This document shows positions 5,588 through 12,592 of a DNA stretch of 12,617 bases, one piece after another. Made by a program: the position numbers and the translations under genes. This DNA comes from QNZT01 sp964651755 (lineage in GTDB: Bacteria > Campylobacterota > Campylobacteria > Campylobacterales > QNZT01), in NCBI GenBank assembly GCA_964651755.1, contig CAZYZD010000063.1, positions 1-12,617 on the forward strand, written 5' to 3'. Position 1 is the first letter of the stretch. Each line of letters opens with the position of its first letter. The notes beneath the pieces were generated by a model. That model had not been told where the DNA came from. It saw nothing but the letters and a program-made list of their open reading frames with translations, and did not search any database.

Positions 5588-8407
5588 GTGTTTTTTGCAA
5601 GATTATTATACCCGGCAATTTCTATTGTCAATAAACTTACATTTAAATATAAAATATTAATGATTATATCTATTTTGCTAACCTTATTGATTCTACCGTC
5701 AATTACCTATATAAGTTCATTTACCAAAAAAAATGAACTTTTTAATCAGCAAAAATCAGCACTCTCATATATGACACAAATTCATACACTTATTTCTCAA
5801 CTGCAAATGCATAGAGGATTAACAAATGCTTATCTTTCAGGCAATGATGATTTCAAAGAGGAGCTTCTGAAAATAGAACCAAAAATCATTCAAAAATTGC
5901 AAACTTTTTCTTCTCAAAATAGTAATATTTTAAAAGAATTTAAAATATTTCAAACATTTTCTAATTTAGAGAAAGAGATAAAATCATTTTTTATTCAAAA
6001 TATCAATAAAAAAGATTATCCCTCTAGCATTTTTCACAGACATACAGTTGTAATTAACCAGTTAATAATACTTTTACAAAAAATAGCAGATACCTATAAA
6101 CTCGGTATCAATGATAATTTAGTTTTAAAACATATGGCAAAAATATTAACCGATAAACTTCTTATCTTACAAGAAAATACAGGAATTTTAAGAGGTTTAG
6201 CAATAGCTGCATTTGAAGAAAAGACTATACTAAAGAGTCAAAAAAACAGACTTCTCTCTCTTTATTCACATATTAATATTTTACAAAAAGATCCAGCAAG
6301 CAAAGAGACTCGTAAATATTTATCTCAATTTCCGGAAATCAAAAAGATACATAAACTTATGAAATATCGGTTATCAAATTTGCTTTATATTATTCGCTAT
6401 CATTTATTTATCACAGATAAACCAAACTTTGATGCAAAACATTTTTTTAAATTGGCTACAGAAACACTTGAAACACAACACCAACTTTATCATAAACTTA
6501 CAGAAAAATATGAAGAGTTACTCAATCAATTACATCAAAAACATCTTCGTTATACAATGGGATTAATAATTGGATTTATTATTATTCTTTTAACTGTCAT
6601 CTACCTTGCAACAGCATTTTACTATTCTGTTACCAGAAGTATTCGCAAACTTCAAACTGCTTCAAACATGATTGCCCGTGGAAATACTAAAATTCTTCTT
6701 AAAAGTGATACTGCAGATGAAGTAAGTGATGCACTAAAAGCTTTCCAGAGAATGAGTAATAAGCTAGAAGAGAACATCTCTTTCCTCAATAGTTATAAAA
6801 CGGCTATTGATGAAACAAGTATTGTTTCCAAAACAGATCTAAAAGGAATTATTACCTACGCAAATAAAAAGTTTTGTAGTATTTCCGGGTATACTTTAGA
6901 AGAGCTTATTGGAAAACCTCATAATATCGTTCGACATAAAGATATGCCTAAAGAAGCTTTCAAAGAGATGTGGCAAACTATAAAATCTGGCAATATTTGG
7001 CATGGAATAGTTAAAAACAGAACAAAATCAGGTAAAACATATATTGTCGATGCCACTATTATGCCTATTTTTGATAATGATAATAATATTATTGAATATA
7101 TAGGTATCCGACATGATATCACTGAACTTGAAGAGAGTAAAGCTACTATTGAAAAAGAGATGCAAAAACAGAAAATTGACCCTATAACTGGTCTTTCCAA
7201 CAGAATACAACTTATTGAAGATCTTCAAAAATTTAAAAAACCGGTATTGCTCTATTTAAATATTGATGACTTTACCAAACTCAATGACTTTTACGGCGCT
7301 GAAGCAGGAAACAGGGTATTGCAATTTGTTGCCAACTTATTACAAATGAAAATCCCCATGGAAATCAAACTCTATCGTTTACAGTCAGATGAATTTCTAC
7401 TTCTTTTTGAGGAAGGAGTACACCAAAATCCACAAAAACTTTTAGAGGATATTATAGATTATATTGAGACACAAACAAATCATTGTGATCAAAATAGTTG
7501 TATTAGTATCACACTTACAGGAAGTCTTACCACCTATCATCAATCTGATGATTTTGAAAATCTTCTCTCATATGTCTCTCTGGCACGTAAAATTGCACAA
7601 AAAGAGCATAAAAAATATTTGATTTACAATGAGGATATTCATAAAGATGCAGATTATCAAAACAATATGAAATGGATAAACAAAATTAAAGAAGCTTTAC
7701 ATGAAAACCGTATAGTGGCTTTCTTTCAACCTATCATAGAAAACAAAAGCGGAGAAATTCATAAATATGAAGCACTTGTACGAATGGTTGAAAAAGACGG
7801 CACTATCATATCTCCATTCTTTTTTCTGGAAATTGCGAAAAGAGCAAAACTTTATACTCAAATTACAAAAGTAATGTTTGACAAAGCATTTGAAATGTTC
7901 AAAGAATCACCAGAATATGATTTTTCTATCAATATTACGGTAGAAGACATAGAAGATAATGAGATTGCAGATTATATTTTTCATAAATTAAAACATTTTC
8001 CATATCCTCAAAATGTTATTTTGGAAATCACGGAGTCTGAAGAGATCAAGGACTATGAACAAGTAAACAATTTTATCAAAAAAGCCAAAAATATGGGTGT
8101 TAAAATCGCAATCGATGACTTTGGCAGTGGGTACTCTAACTTTGCACATATTATCAGTATGGATGCAGATTTTATCAAAATAGATGGAAGTCTCATCAAA
8201 AATATTGATAAGGATGAAGAAGCACGTATTATCACAGAAGCGATTATCGCCTTTTCAAAAAAACTGGGTGCACAAACTGTTGTTGAATTTGTCCACAACC
8301 AGACCATCTATGATATAGTCAGAGAAATCGGTGCAGATTATTCACAAGGTTTCTACCTGGGTGAACCGGCAGCGGAAATACAACTCCAGGAGGCAGTTCT
8401 CGACTAA
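5588..8407 (+). CDS. membrane sensor NIT-HAMP-PAS-GGDEF(degenerate)-EAL, likely c-di-GMP phosphodiesterase
   Basis: This 939-residue inner-membrane protein has TM1 near 23-45 and TM2 near 322-346, which enclose a helical periplasmic domain with QLQMHRGLTNAYL (71-83) and LRGLA (201-205), like the nitrate/nitrite-sensing NIT family. HAMP follows (about 347-398), then an Aer-type PAS (403-512) with GKPHNIVRHKDMP and a tryptophan at 471, a pattern seen in FAD-binding redox sensors. In the GGDEF domain (531-690) the signature reads LQSDEF, so cyclase activity is unlikely. The EAL domain (695-939) keeps its catalytic set: E728 in EAL, N782, E813, D843/D844 in DDFGSGYSN, K864, E900 and Q920. I infer c-di-GMP breakdown controlled by a periplasmic ligand and by redox state. 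GTG start with AAGG nine bases upstream. No terminator is clear after the stop. Confidence 0.88.
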   Translation: MFFARLLYPAISIVNKLTFKYKILMIISILLTLLILPSITYISSFTKKNELFNQQKSALSYMTQIHTLISQLQMHRGLTNAYLSGNDDFKEELLKIEPKIIQKLQTFSSQNSNILKEFKIFQTFSNLEKEIKSFFIQNINKKDYPSSIFHRHTVVINQLIILLQKIADTYKLGINDNLVLKHMAKILTDKLLILQENTGILRGLAIAAFEEKTILKSQKNRLLSLYSHINILQKDPASKETRKYLSQFPEIKKIHKLMKYRLSNLLYIIRYHLFITDKPNFDAKHFFKLATETLETQHQLYHKLTEKYEELLNQLHQKHLRYTMGLIIGFIIILLTVIYLATAFYYSVTRSIRKLQTASNMIARGNTKILLKSDTADEVSDALKAFQRMSNKLEENISFLNSYKTAIDETSIVSKTDLKGIITYANKKFCSISGYTLEELIGKPHNIVRHKDMPKEAFKEMWQTIKSGNIWHGIVKNRTKSGKTYIVDATIMPIFDNDNNIIEYIGIRHDITELEESKATIEKEMQKQKIDPITGLSNRIQLIEDLQKFKKPVLLYLNIDDFTKLNDFYGAEAGNRVLQFVANLLQMKIPMEIKLYRLQSDEFLLLFEEGVHQNPQKLLEDIIDYIETQTNHCDQNSCISITLTGSLTTYHQSDDFENLLSYVSLARKIAQKEHKKYLIYNEDIHKDADYQNNMKWINKIKEALHENRIVAFFQPIIENKSGEIHKYEALVRMVEKDGTIISPFFFLEIAKRAKLYTQITKVMFDKAFEMFKESPEYDFSINITVEDIEDNEIADYIFHKLKHFPYPQNVILEITESEEIKDYEQVNNFIKKAKNMGVKIAIDDFGSGYSNFAHIISMDADFIKIDGSLIKNIDKDEEARIITEAIIAFSKKLGAQTVVEFVHNQTIYDIVREIGADYSQGFYLGEPAAEIQLQEAVLD

Positions 8408-8490
8408 AACTTAGAAGATTGCGTACAAAGAAAATATTTTAACGTAAAACCAGATATATCAAAAAAACTAGTCAAAAAATAATATTTAAT

Positions 8491-8496
8491 TATAAT
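8491..8496 (+). promoter_or_regulatory. -10 box (TATAAT) of the rhodanese lipoprotein gene
   Basis: A perfect TATAAT, in TTAATTATAATGATTAAATT, lies 47 bases before the start codon. Transcription would begin near 8503, exactly at the 5' arm of the hairpin that covers the ribosome binding site. Confidence 0.6.
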
Positions 8497-8502
8497 GATT
8501 AA

Positions 8503-8545
8503 ATTGCTACTCTTGTATATTAATTTTTATTTAAGGAGTAGCAAT
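8503..8545 (+). promoter_or_regulatory. leader hairpin covering the Shine-Dalgarno and start codon of the rhodanese gene
   Basis: ATTGCTACTC (8503-8512) and GAGTAGCAAT (8536-8545) are perfect reverse complements, and the next pairs inward are T-G and T-A. The 3' arm contains the GGAG of the AAGGAG ribosome binding site and the first two bases of the ATG. The spacer is very AT-rich. The predicted transcript begins at or next to the 5' arm. It resembles a translational switch (thermometer-like or protein-controlled), not a terminator, because no T-run follows. Confidence 0.6.
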
Positions 8546-9140
8546 GAGAATCTATTTTACTTTTTTTCTAACACTTATCTTGACATTTGGTTTAACAGCA
8601 TGTGGAGGCGGTGATACTACCAACACAACAAACACTGACTTGACTTCCCAAGACATGACATCCCCTACCGATAAAGCTTTGGAACAAGATAAACAAGAGG
8701 AAGAGGAAAATCAACCTGGTCCATTTCAAAAAGGCGAATTTGGAGATATAAATCTCACTAAACAATACCAACTACCTGAAAATGCACTCTTTCTTGATAT
8801 AAGAAATGAATGGGAAAGAGAGAGTGGAAATTTTGCAAAAGGCTCTATCGGAGGCGCTGTTTATGAATTTCGTATCCAAGGAGATAGCAGCCAAAATTAT
8901 ATAAGAGATGAATTTGTAGATGAAGTCCTGGAACTTGCCAATAATAATAAAAATCAACTTATAATTTTAATATGTTCTTCCGGCTCTCGAACAGGTGCCA
9001 GAGGGAACCATACCAAAGATTCAGCAGCAAAACTTTTATCTGAAAACGGCTTTACAAATGTTTATCATATAATGGGTGGTCTAAATGGTTCAAATGGATG
9101 GAAAGAAAACGACTTACCTCTGGATAGTTATGAAAACTAA
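8544..9140 (+). CDS. lipoprotein with a single rhodanese domain
   Basis: This 198-residue protein has a signal sequence ending in the lipobox LTAC (C20), so it should be lipid-anchored outside the cytoplasm. Residues 24-58 are a polar Thr/Gln/Glu/Asp linker. The rhodanese-like domain (about 60-195) has ALFLDIRNEWE near 81-91 and the active loop CSSGSRT with nucleophile C144, then the NVYHIMGGLNG turn. Family members carry sulfane sulfur on the cysteine and pass it to cyanide, thiols or partner proteins. A periplasmic sulfur-handling role would suit a sulfur oxidiser; that is inference. The ATG start has AAGGAG four bases upstream, both hidden in a leader hairpin. It follows the sensor gene by 136 bases with its own promoter, and converges on psd across a shared terminator. 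Confidence 0.85.
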   Translation: MRIYFTFFLTLILTFGLTACGGGDTTNTTNTDLTSQDMTSPTDKALEQDKQEEEENQPGPFQKGEFGDINLTKQYQLPENALFLDIRNEWERESGNFAKGSIGGAVYEFRIQGDSSQNYIRDEFVDEVLELANNNKNQLIILICSSGSRTGARGNHTKDSAAKLLSENGFTNVYHIMGGLNGSNGWKENDLPLDSYEN

Positions 9141-9163
9141 ATAATTAACCCCTGAAAGAAGAT

Positions 9164-9210
9164 AAAAAACACTAGCATTTAAATATATTTGGACTATTTT
9201 AAATGCTAGT
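9164..9210 (-). terminator. terminator of psd operon, probably bidirectional
   Basis: ACTAGCATTTAAA and TTTAAATGCTAGT form a perfect 13-bp stem with a 14-base loop, between the convergent rhodanese and psd genes. On the minus strand it is followed by GTTTTTT, a good T-run for the psd operon. On the plus strand the following sequence (CTTATTAT) is only weakly T-rich. Confidence 0.8.
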
Positions 9211-9231
9211 CTTATTATGACTCTTATCTAT

Positions 9232-10068
9232 CTATATACTTGTTCGATAAGCTACCACATCCCCAAAACGTACTTTCTTACCGTCAAGATTTTCTACAAG
9301 ATCTACAAAACCTTCCTCAAAAAGCAGTACAATTGTAGAACCCATCATGAACATTCCGAGTTCATCCCCGCGTTTGAGCGTAACATTGTCATAATCATAA
9401 ACTTTTACTTCACTGTTCTCAACATTTGTCTGTATGCGGTCATCGAAACTAAGCGTCATTTTGCCGACATTGAGCGCACCTACGAGGACAATGAAAAAAA
9501 GCTGGTTTGCATTATCGACACACTCTAAAATCACCCGTTCATTTTTGACAAACAACTGGGGTACTTTACGAAGATATTTGAAATTAACAGGATATAAAAG
9601 CCCCGGTACATGCACCACACGAAGCACCTTCATATCAATAGGCACATGATAACGGTGATAATCTTTCGGGGAAAGATAGAAATTGATAAACTTCCCGTTT
9701 TCTACAGGGGCAACTACATCCTCCTCAAAATTATCTGTCAAAAGTTCTTTAACACTGTAGGAAAAACCTTTAATCTGCAATGCCTGTGCATCCCTGACAT
9801 TACCTTCTGCCGTTACAAATGAATCCGCAGGAGAGATGAAAGCATTAGGGTCACTGGTAATATCTCTGTTGTAAATCAGCTTACGCGTAAAAAGTGCATT
9901 CAAACTTTTATAATGGTCGATATCTTCAAATGCTGTAAGATCCACACCCATCAATTTGACATAACTGTAATTGATTACCATCTGCACAGGCGAGGGAAAC
10001 TCCTTGGAAGCAAACTTTCCAAATGCACGTGAAATTGCATTTGTCCAGGCGGCTTTAAAAAGATTCAC
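9232..10068 (-). CDS. psd: phosphatidylserine decarboxylase
   Basis: This 278-residue enzyme makes phosphatidylethanolamine by decarboxylating phosphatidylserine at the inner membrane. It is made as a proenzyme that cuts itself before a serine, which becomes the pyruvoyl cofactor. The site is MGST (242-245, S244), a variant of the LGST motif of E. coli. The autocleavage partners are visible as D82 in SPADS and H138 in SPKDYHRYH. Length fits the short bacterial type. The start is a GTG overlapping the upstream stop codon as GTGA, with AAGGAG five bases before it. It is the last gene of an overlapping operon with a ferritin-like gene and a NifU-like gene, so it is probably translationally coupled to them. 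A strong hairpin ends the operon. Confidence 0.94.
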   Translation of the reverse strand: MNLFKAAWTNAISRAFGKFASKEFPSPVQMVINYSYVKLMGVDLTAFEDIDHYKSLNALFTRKLIYNRDITSDPNAFISPADSFVTAEGNVRDAQALQIKGFSYSVKELLTDNFEEDVVAPVENGKFINFYLSPKDYHRYHVPIDMKVLRVVHVPGLLYPVNFKYLRKVPQLFVKNERVILECVDNANQLFFIVLVGALNVGKMTLSFDDRIQTNVENSEVKVYDYDNVTLKRGDELGMFMMGSTIVLLFEEGFVDLVENLDGKKVRFGDVVAYRTSI

Positions 10069-10904
10069 TTCTGCTCCTTCAGATGTGCCAACGCTTTCTG
10101 CATCAGCGCAATATGATAATTTTCCTGATTATTGATAAAAAAGAAGAACTTGCTCAATGCTTCATGATTGACCATTTCCGCCAGTCTGATACACTCCTCT
10201 TTCGCCCCCTCTTCCTCTTTGATACCGTCGATAAGAAATTGCTCCAGATCATCAAATTTATAAACCCGTTCCATAATCGTTCGAGGAATACTCAAAATCC
10301 CCATATTTGCCATCATACGCGCAAAACTTTTAAGATGAAAATGGGACTCGTAAATCAAGTCTATAAAGATATTGGAAAGAAGTTTCGAATCTGTAAAAAA
10401 GTTGGCATAGGTATAAACCAGAATAAGCTCGTACTCTTTATAACTCTCTTCAAACAAGAAGAGGGTCAACGCATCTGTCTGCGTCTGATCTAACTGATAG
10501 AACTTTAGTTTTCTGTTTTTATCAAAAGCGGTAATTGCAGTATTTTCACTTTCACGAAGCAGCAAATCAAGCTTTTGTATAAAATAATCTTCATCACTGA
10601 TAAAACGTGCGAACATTTCATCTTCATGATCAGGATAGAGCGTTTTGATCTTCTCAAACTGTGAAATCAGTTTTCTAAAAAGCGTATGGGTATCTTCCGC
10701 TTTATAATCAATCTCCCCTTTTTCATAATCAAAATCTTCATCTCCATCTGCCAAAGCACCGCCAAGCCAGTTTAAATGACGATATTCGATCATTGCAAAA
10801 TCGTATAAAATATCTGCGATCTCTTCATTCGAAATTGAGAAAGAACCAAACAGCACCGCCAGCCATAATTCATGTTTTTGTTGAAATAGTTTATTTTTGC
10901 TCAT
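10065..10904 (-). CDS. all-helical protein, possible ferritin-like di-iron fold
   Basis: I do not recognise this 279-residue protein as a named family. It is soluble, rich in Glu, Leu, Phe and Lys, and should be all helical. Several helices carry acid/histidine patterns typical of carboxylate-bridged di-iron proteins: E12 (HELWLA), ExxH at 40-43 (EYRH), E162/E163 (FEESYKEYE), E186 with H188/H190 (YESHFH), E231/E232 and ExxH at 261-264 (ENYH). This suggests a ferritin- or rubrerythrin-like bundle; metal binding is inference. It overlaps the NifU-like gene by 14 bases and psd by four, so all three are co-transcribed. The start is the ATG at 10904, with GCGGAG about 12 bases upstream; a GTG three codons earlier (10913) is possible but sits only three bases from that site. 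Confidence 0.8.
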   Translation of the reverse strand: MSKNKLFQQKHELWLAVLFGSFSISNEEIADILYDFAMIEYRHLNWLGGALADGDEDFDYEKGEIDYKAEDTHTLFRKLISQFEKIKTLYPDHEDEMFARFISDEDYFIQKLDLLLRESENTAITAFDKNRKLKFYQLDQTQTDALTLFLFEESYKEYELILVYTYANFFTDSKLLSNIFIDLIYESHFHLKSFARMMANMGILSIPRTIMERVYKFDDLEQFLIDGIKEEEGAKEECIRLAEMVNHEALSKFFFFINNQENYHIALMQKALAHLKEQK

Positions 10905-11334
10905 CGATAACACAATCTCCGCTAATAATTAAAGTATAAGATGCTTCCTCTTTACCACTTCGTCTATGGTTAAGATTGACCAACGCAGCCAGAAAAGCTT
11001 TTGCCACCATCTCACCGCACGCACGCTGCTCTTCAGGTGCATTGACAAGATTTGCCATAAACTCTTCTGCAACACTCTCTCCCTCCTGAATCGTTTCACC
11101 GACCAGCATATCTGTAAAAATAGAACCTGTTACAATAGTACTCATACATCCAATCGCCATAAATTTGATCTCTTTGATCGTATCACCTTCGAGTCGGAGA
11201 TAGATCTCAACCATTTCATTATTATGGGGGTTTTTACCGATTCCCATAGCATCTGGATTTTCGATTTTCCCGTAATTTCTGGGGTTCATCATATGGTCGA
11301 TATACTCATCTTTAAGCGCTTCTAAATCTGCCAT
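10891..11334 (-). CDS. IscU/NifU-like Fe-S scaffold protein lacking one ligand cysteine
   Basis: This 147-residue protein belongs to the IscU/NifU N-terminal family, the scaffold on which Fe-S clusters are built from sulfide given by a cysteine desulfurase. The N-terminus (YIDHMMNPRNYGKIENPDA, 11-29) and the IGCMSTIVTGS block (61-71) are typical. Of the three cluster-binding cysteines of IscU, C63 and C106 (RACGEMV) are present, but the first (C37 of IscU in PACGDVM) is replaced by N38 in PHNNEMV, and the neighbouring Asp is Glu. An extra cysteine lies near the C-terminus (C141). It may be a specialised or non-assembling paralogue. ATG start with AAGG seven bases upstream and a candidate promoter. 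It is the first gene of the operon with the ferritin-like gene and psd. Confidence 0.85.
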   Translation of the reverse strand: MADLEALKDEYIDHMMNPRNYGKIENPDAMGIGKNPHNNEMVEIYLRLEGDTIKEIKFMAIGCMSTIVTGSIFTDMLVGETIQEGESVAEEFMANLVNAPEEQRACGEMVAKAFLAALVNLNHRRSGKEEASYTLIISGDCVIDEQK

Positions 11335-11362
11335 TTATGCCTTTCTTTATGCAATTTTGTCG

Positions 11363-11371
11363 ATTCTAACA
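11363..11371 (-). promoter_or_regulatory. extended -10 promoter (TGTTAGAAT) of the NifU-like operon
   Basis: The minus strand reads TGTTAGAAT, an extended -10 box with TAGAAT at 11363-11368. The start codon at 11334 would follow a leader of about 22 bases. Confidence 0.45.
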
Positions 11372-11386
11372 TATTTGATTTAATAT

Positions 11387-11512
11387 TCATAACGTTTTGG
11401 AAAAATAGAAGCGAGGGTTAAGCTTCTGCCAAAAATCACCTTTCACTATCCATAGCATCTCATCCTCTCCTTTCTGAAATTCATATGCAGTTTTGATGAT
11501 TTTGCGAATCAT
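11387..11512 (-). CDS. doubtful small open frame, 41 codons
   Basis: A frame on the minus strand runs from ATG at 11512 to TGA at 11387 in the gap between the NifU-like and YbhB-like genes. It encodes 41 residues, basic and rich in aromatics (FQKGEDEMLWIVKGDFW near 12-28, ending NPRFYFSKTL). The ATG has only a weak TGGAT ahead. An inner ATG (codon 19) has AAGGAG eight bases upstream and would give 23 residues. I recognise no family. It may be a real small protein, the remnant of a decayed gene, or chance; a weak hairpin lies within it. Confidence 0.25.
   Translation of the reverse strand: MIRKIIKTAYEFQKGEDEMLWIVKGDFWQKLNPRFYFSKTL
11401..11427 (-). terminator. weak candidate terminator
   Basis: On the minus strand AGAAGC and GCTTCT form a 6-bp stem with a nine-base loop, followed by ATTTTT. 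It lies about 160 bases after the YbhB-like stop codon. It would end that transcript or the doubtful small frame it overlaps. The short stem leaves it uncertain. Confidence 0.35.
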
Positions 11513-11584
11513 TTTGATCCAGTAAAAACATCACTTATACTCTTCCCTATGAAACAAAATCTTCAAGCTGCATGAAATAAAATA

Positions 11585-12112
11585 TTATCGTTGGTAGTAC
11601 GATACAATCGATGCTTTTTGAATGGTGTGCTGGTTTATCATAAAACCTGCCAATGCACTGTCACTTGTGGTTTTAAGAGGAAGTTTCTCTACATCCAGTG
11701 CATAAACGGTAAACACATAACGATGCGGTTTATCTCCTTTTGGAGGGCATGGACCGCCAAAACCCGGCTTACCAAAATCTGTCATCGTCTCTACCGCCTC
11801 CTTTGGCAAAAGGTGTTTTGCAGAAGCATTGGTTGGGATTTCACGCACATCCGCCGGAATATTGACCACAATCCAGTGCCACCATCCGCTGCCTGTCGGC
11901 GCATCGGGATCAAAGACTGTGATAGCAAAACTTTTGGTACCCTCGGGAGGATTGCTCCAGTGCAACTGGGGAGAGATATTTTTCCCGTTACAACCAAAGC
12001 CGCTGAACTCCTGCACCTTGGTCAACTGCCCTTTAAGATCTTTACTTGTAAGAGTAAAATTACCGGCTGCCGCTGTCATGAAACTCAATATCATAATTAA
12101 AATATATTTCAT
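11585..12112 (-). CDS. exported YbhB/YbcL-family (PEBP-like) protein
   Basis: This 175-residue protein of the phosphatidylethanolamine-binding-protein superfamily has the bacterial YbhB/YbcL motifs DPDAPTGSGWWHWIV (68-82) and GKPGFGGPCPPKGDKPHRY (114-132), which form the anion-binding pocket. An N-terminal signal peptide (MKYILIMILSFMTAAA, about 1-16) sends it to the periplasm; the E. coli relatives include both cytosolic (YbhB) and periplasmic (YbcL) forms. The biochemical role of these bacterial proteins is not settled, and 'Raf kinase inhibitor-like' refers only to the fold. Two cysteines (41 and 122) could form a disulfide. ATG start with AAGGA about nine bases upstream and a near-perfect extended -10 box. 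Its neighbours do not suggest a pathway. Confidence 0.9.
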   Translation of the reverse strand: MKYILIMILSFMTAAAGNFTLTSKDLKGQLTKVQEFSGFGCNGKNISPQLHWSNPPEGTKSFAITVFDPDAPTGSGWWHWIVVNIPADVREIPTNASAKHLLPKEAVETMTDFGKPGFGGPCPPKGDKPHRYVFTVYALDVEKLPLKTTSDSALAGFMINQHTIQKASIVSYYQR

Positions 12113-12131
12113 GTTTTTTTCCTTTTTTTAA

Positions 12132-12140
12132 ATTATAACA
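12132..12140 (-). promoter_or_regulatory. extended -10 promoter (TGTTATAAT) of the YbhB-like gene
   Basis: The minus strand reads TGTTATAAT, a perfect extended -10 box, 20 bases before the ATG at 12112. The leader would be only about 13 bases long and just long enough to hold the AAGGA site. Confidence 0.65.
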
Positions 12141-12183
12141 TTTTGACAGATCAGAACCAAATGGCGATACAAATAATATATAC

Positions 12184-12552
12184 TTAGGGATAAACGAAAG
12201 GTGCTTTGCCAAGTTTCTTACGCAGATAATTCAAACTATTCTGTACTGAATGTATGGCAACAAGTCTGTCCAAAAAACGTTTTTTTACAGGAAAATCGAC
12301 CAGCATCAAGCCTGTCACAATCGTCAAAAAACCCTGTCCCGGTAACACCAGCATCATAATGCCTGCAATAATGAGTAAAACCCCCATTATATTTCGAAAC
12401 ATGCGCCATAGCCAGTAAAAATTGGGATAGCGTACCGGATCAATCCAGCAGCTATGTTTTTCATTTATGAAGTAATCTTCCGGTAATCGCCATATCACAA
12501 ATCCAATCAAGAGAAGAGAAACAAAAAAGAGTACCAGTGAAAGCATTACCAT
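12184..12552 (-). CDS. PGPGW-type small membrane protein
   Basis: This 122-residue protein has hydrophobic segments near 3-22, 54-70 and 75-86. The loop between the last two reads LVLPGQGFLTIVTGLML, matching the PGPGW family of small membrane proteins (here PGQG). A basic amphipathic tail follows (VKKRFLDRL, then LNYLRKKLGKAPF). The second and third segments probably form a hairpin in the inner membrane with the tail in the cytoplasm. Function of the family is unknown. ATG start with GAGGAG five bases upstream; a second ATG two codons in is less well placed. It lies 71 bases before the YbhB-like gene, which has its own promoter, so joint transcription is uncertain. Confidence 0.82.
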   Translation of the reverse strand: MVMLSLVLFFVSLLLIGFVIWRLPEDYFINEKHSCWIDPVRYPNFYWLWRMFRNIMGVLLIIAGIMMLVLPGQGFLTIVTGLMLVDFPVKKRFLDRLVAIHSVQNSLNYLRKKLGKAPFVYP

Positions 12553-12586
12553 CCAAACTCCTCTTTTCTTTGAAAATATAAATCAT

Positions 12587-12592
12587 AGTATA
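12587..12592 (-). promoter_or_regulatory. candidate -10 box (TATACT) of the PGPGW-type gene
   Basis: The minus strand reads TATACT about 35 bases before the start codon at 12552, which fits a leader near 27 bases. The flanking sequence is AT-rich, so other boxes nearby (TATAGT) are possible. Confidence 0.4.

Noticed and set aside
7178..7660. Active diguanylate cyclase in the sensor protein
   Set aside because: The signature loop reads QSDEF instead of GGDEF, so the domain is more likely regulatory.
12141..12147. TTGACA-like hexamer on the plus strand
   Set aside because: It points toward no plus-strand gene and has no -10 box at a suitable distance.
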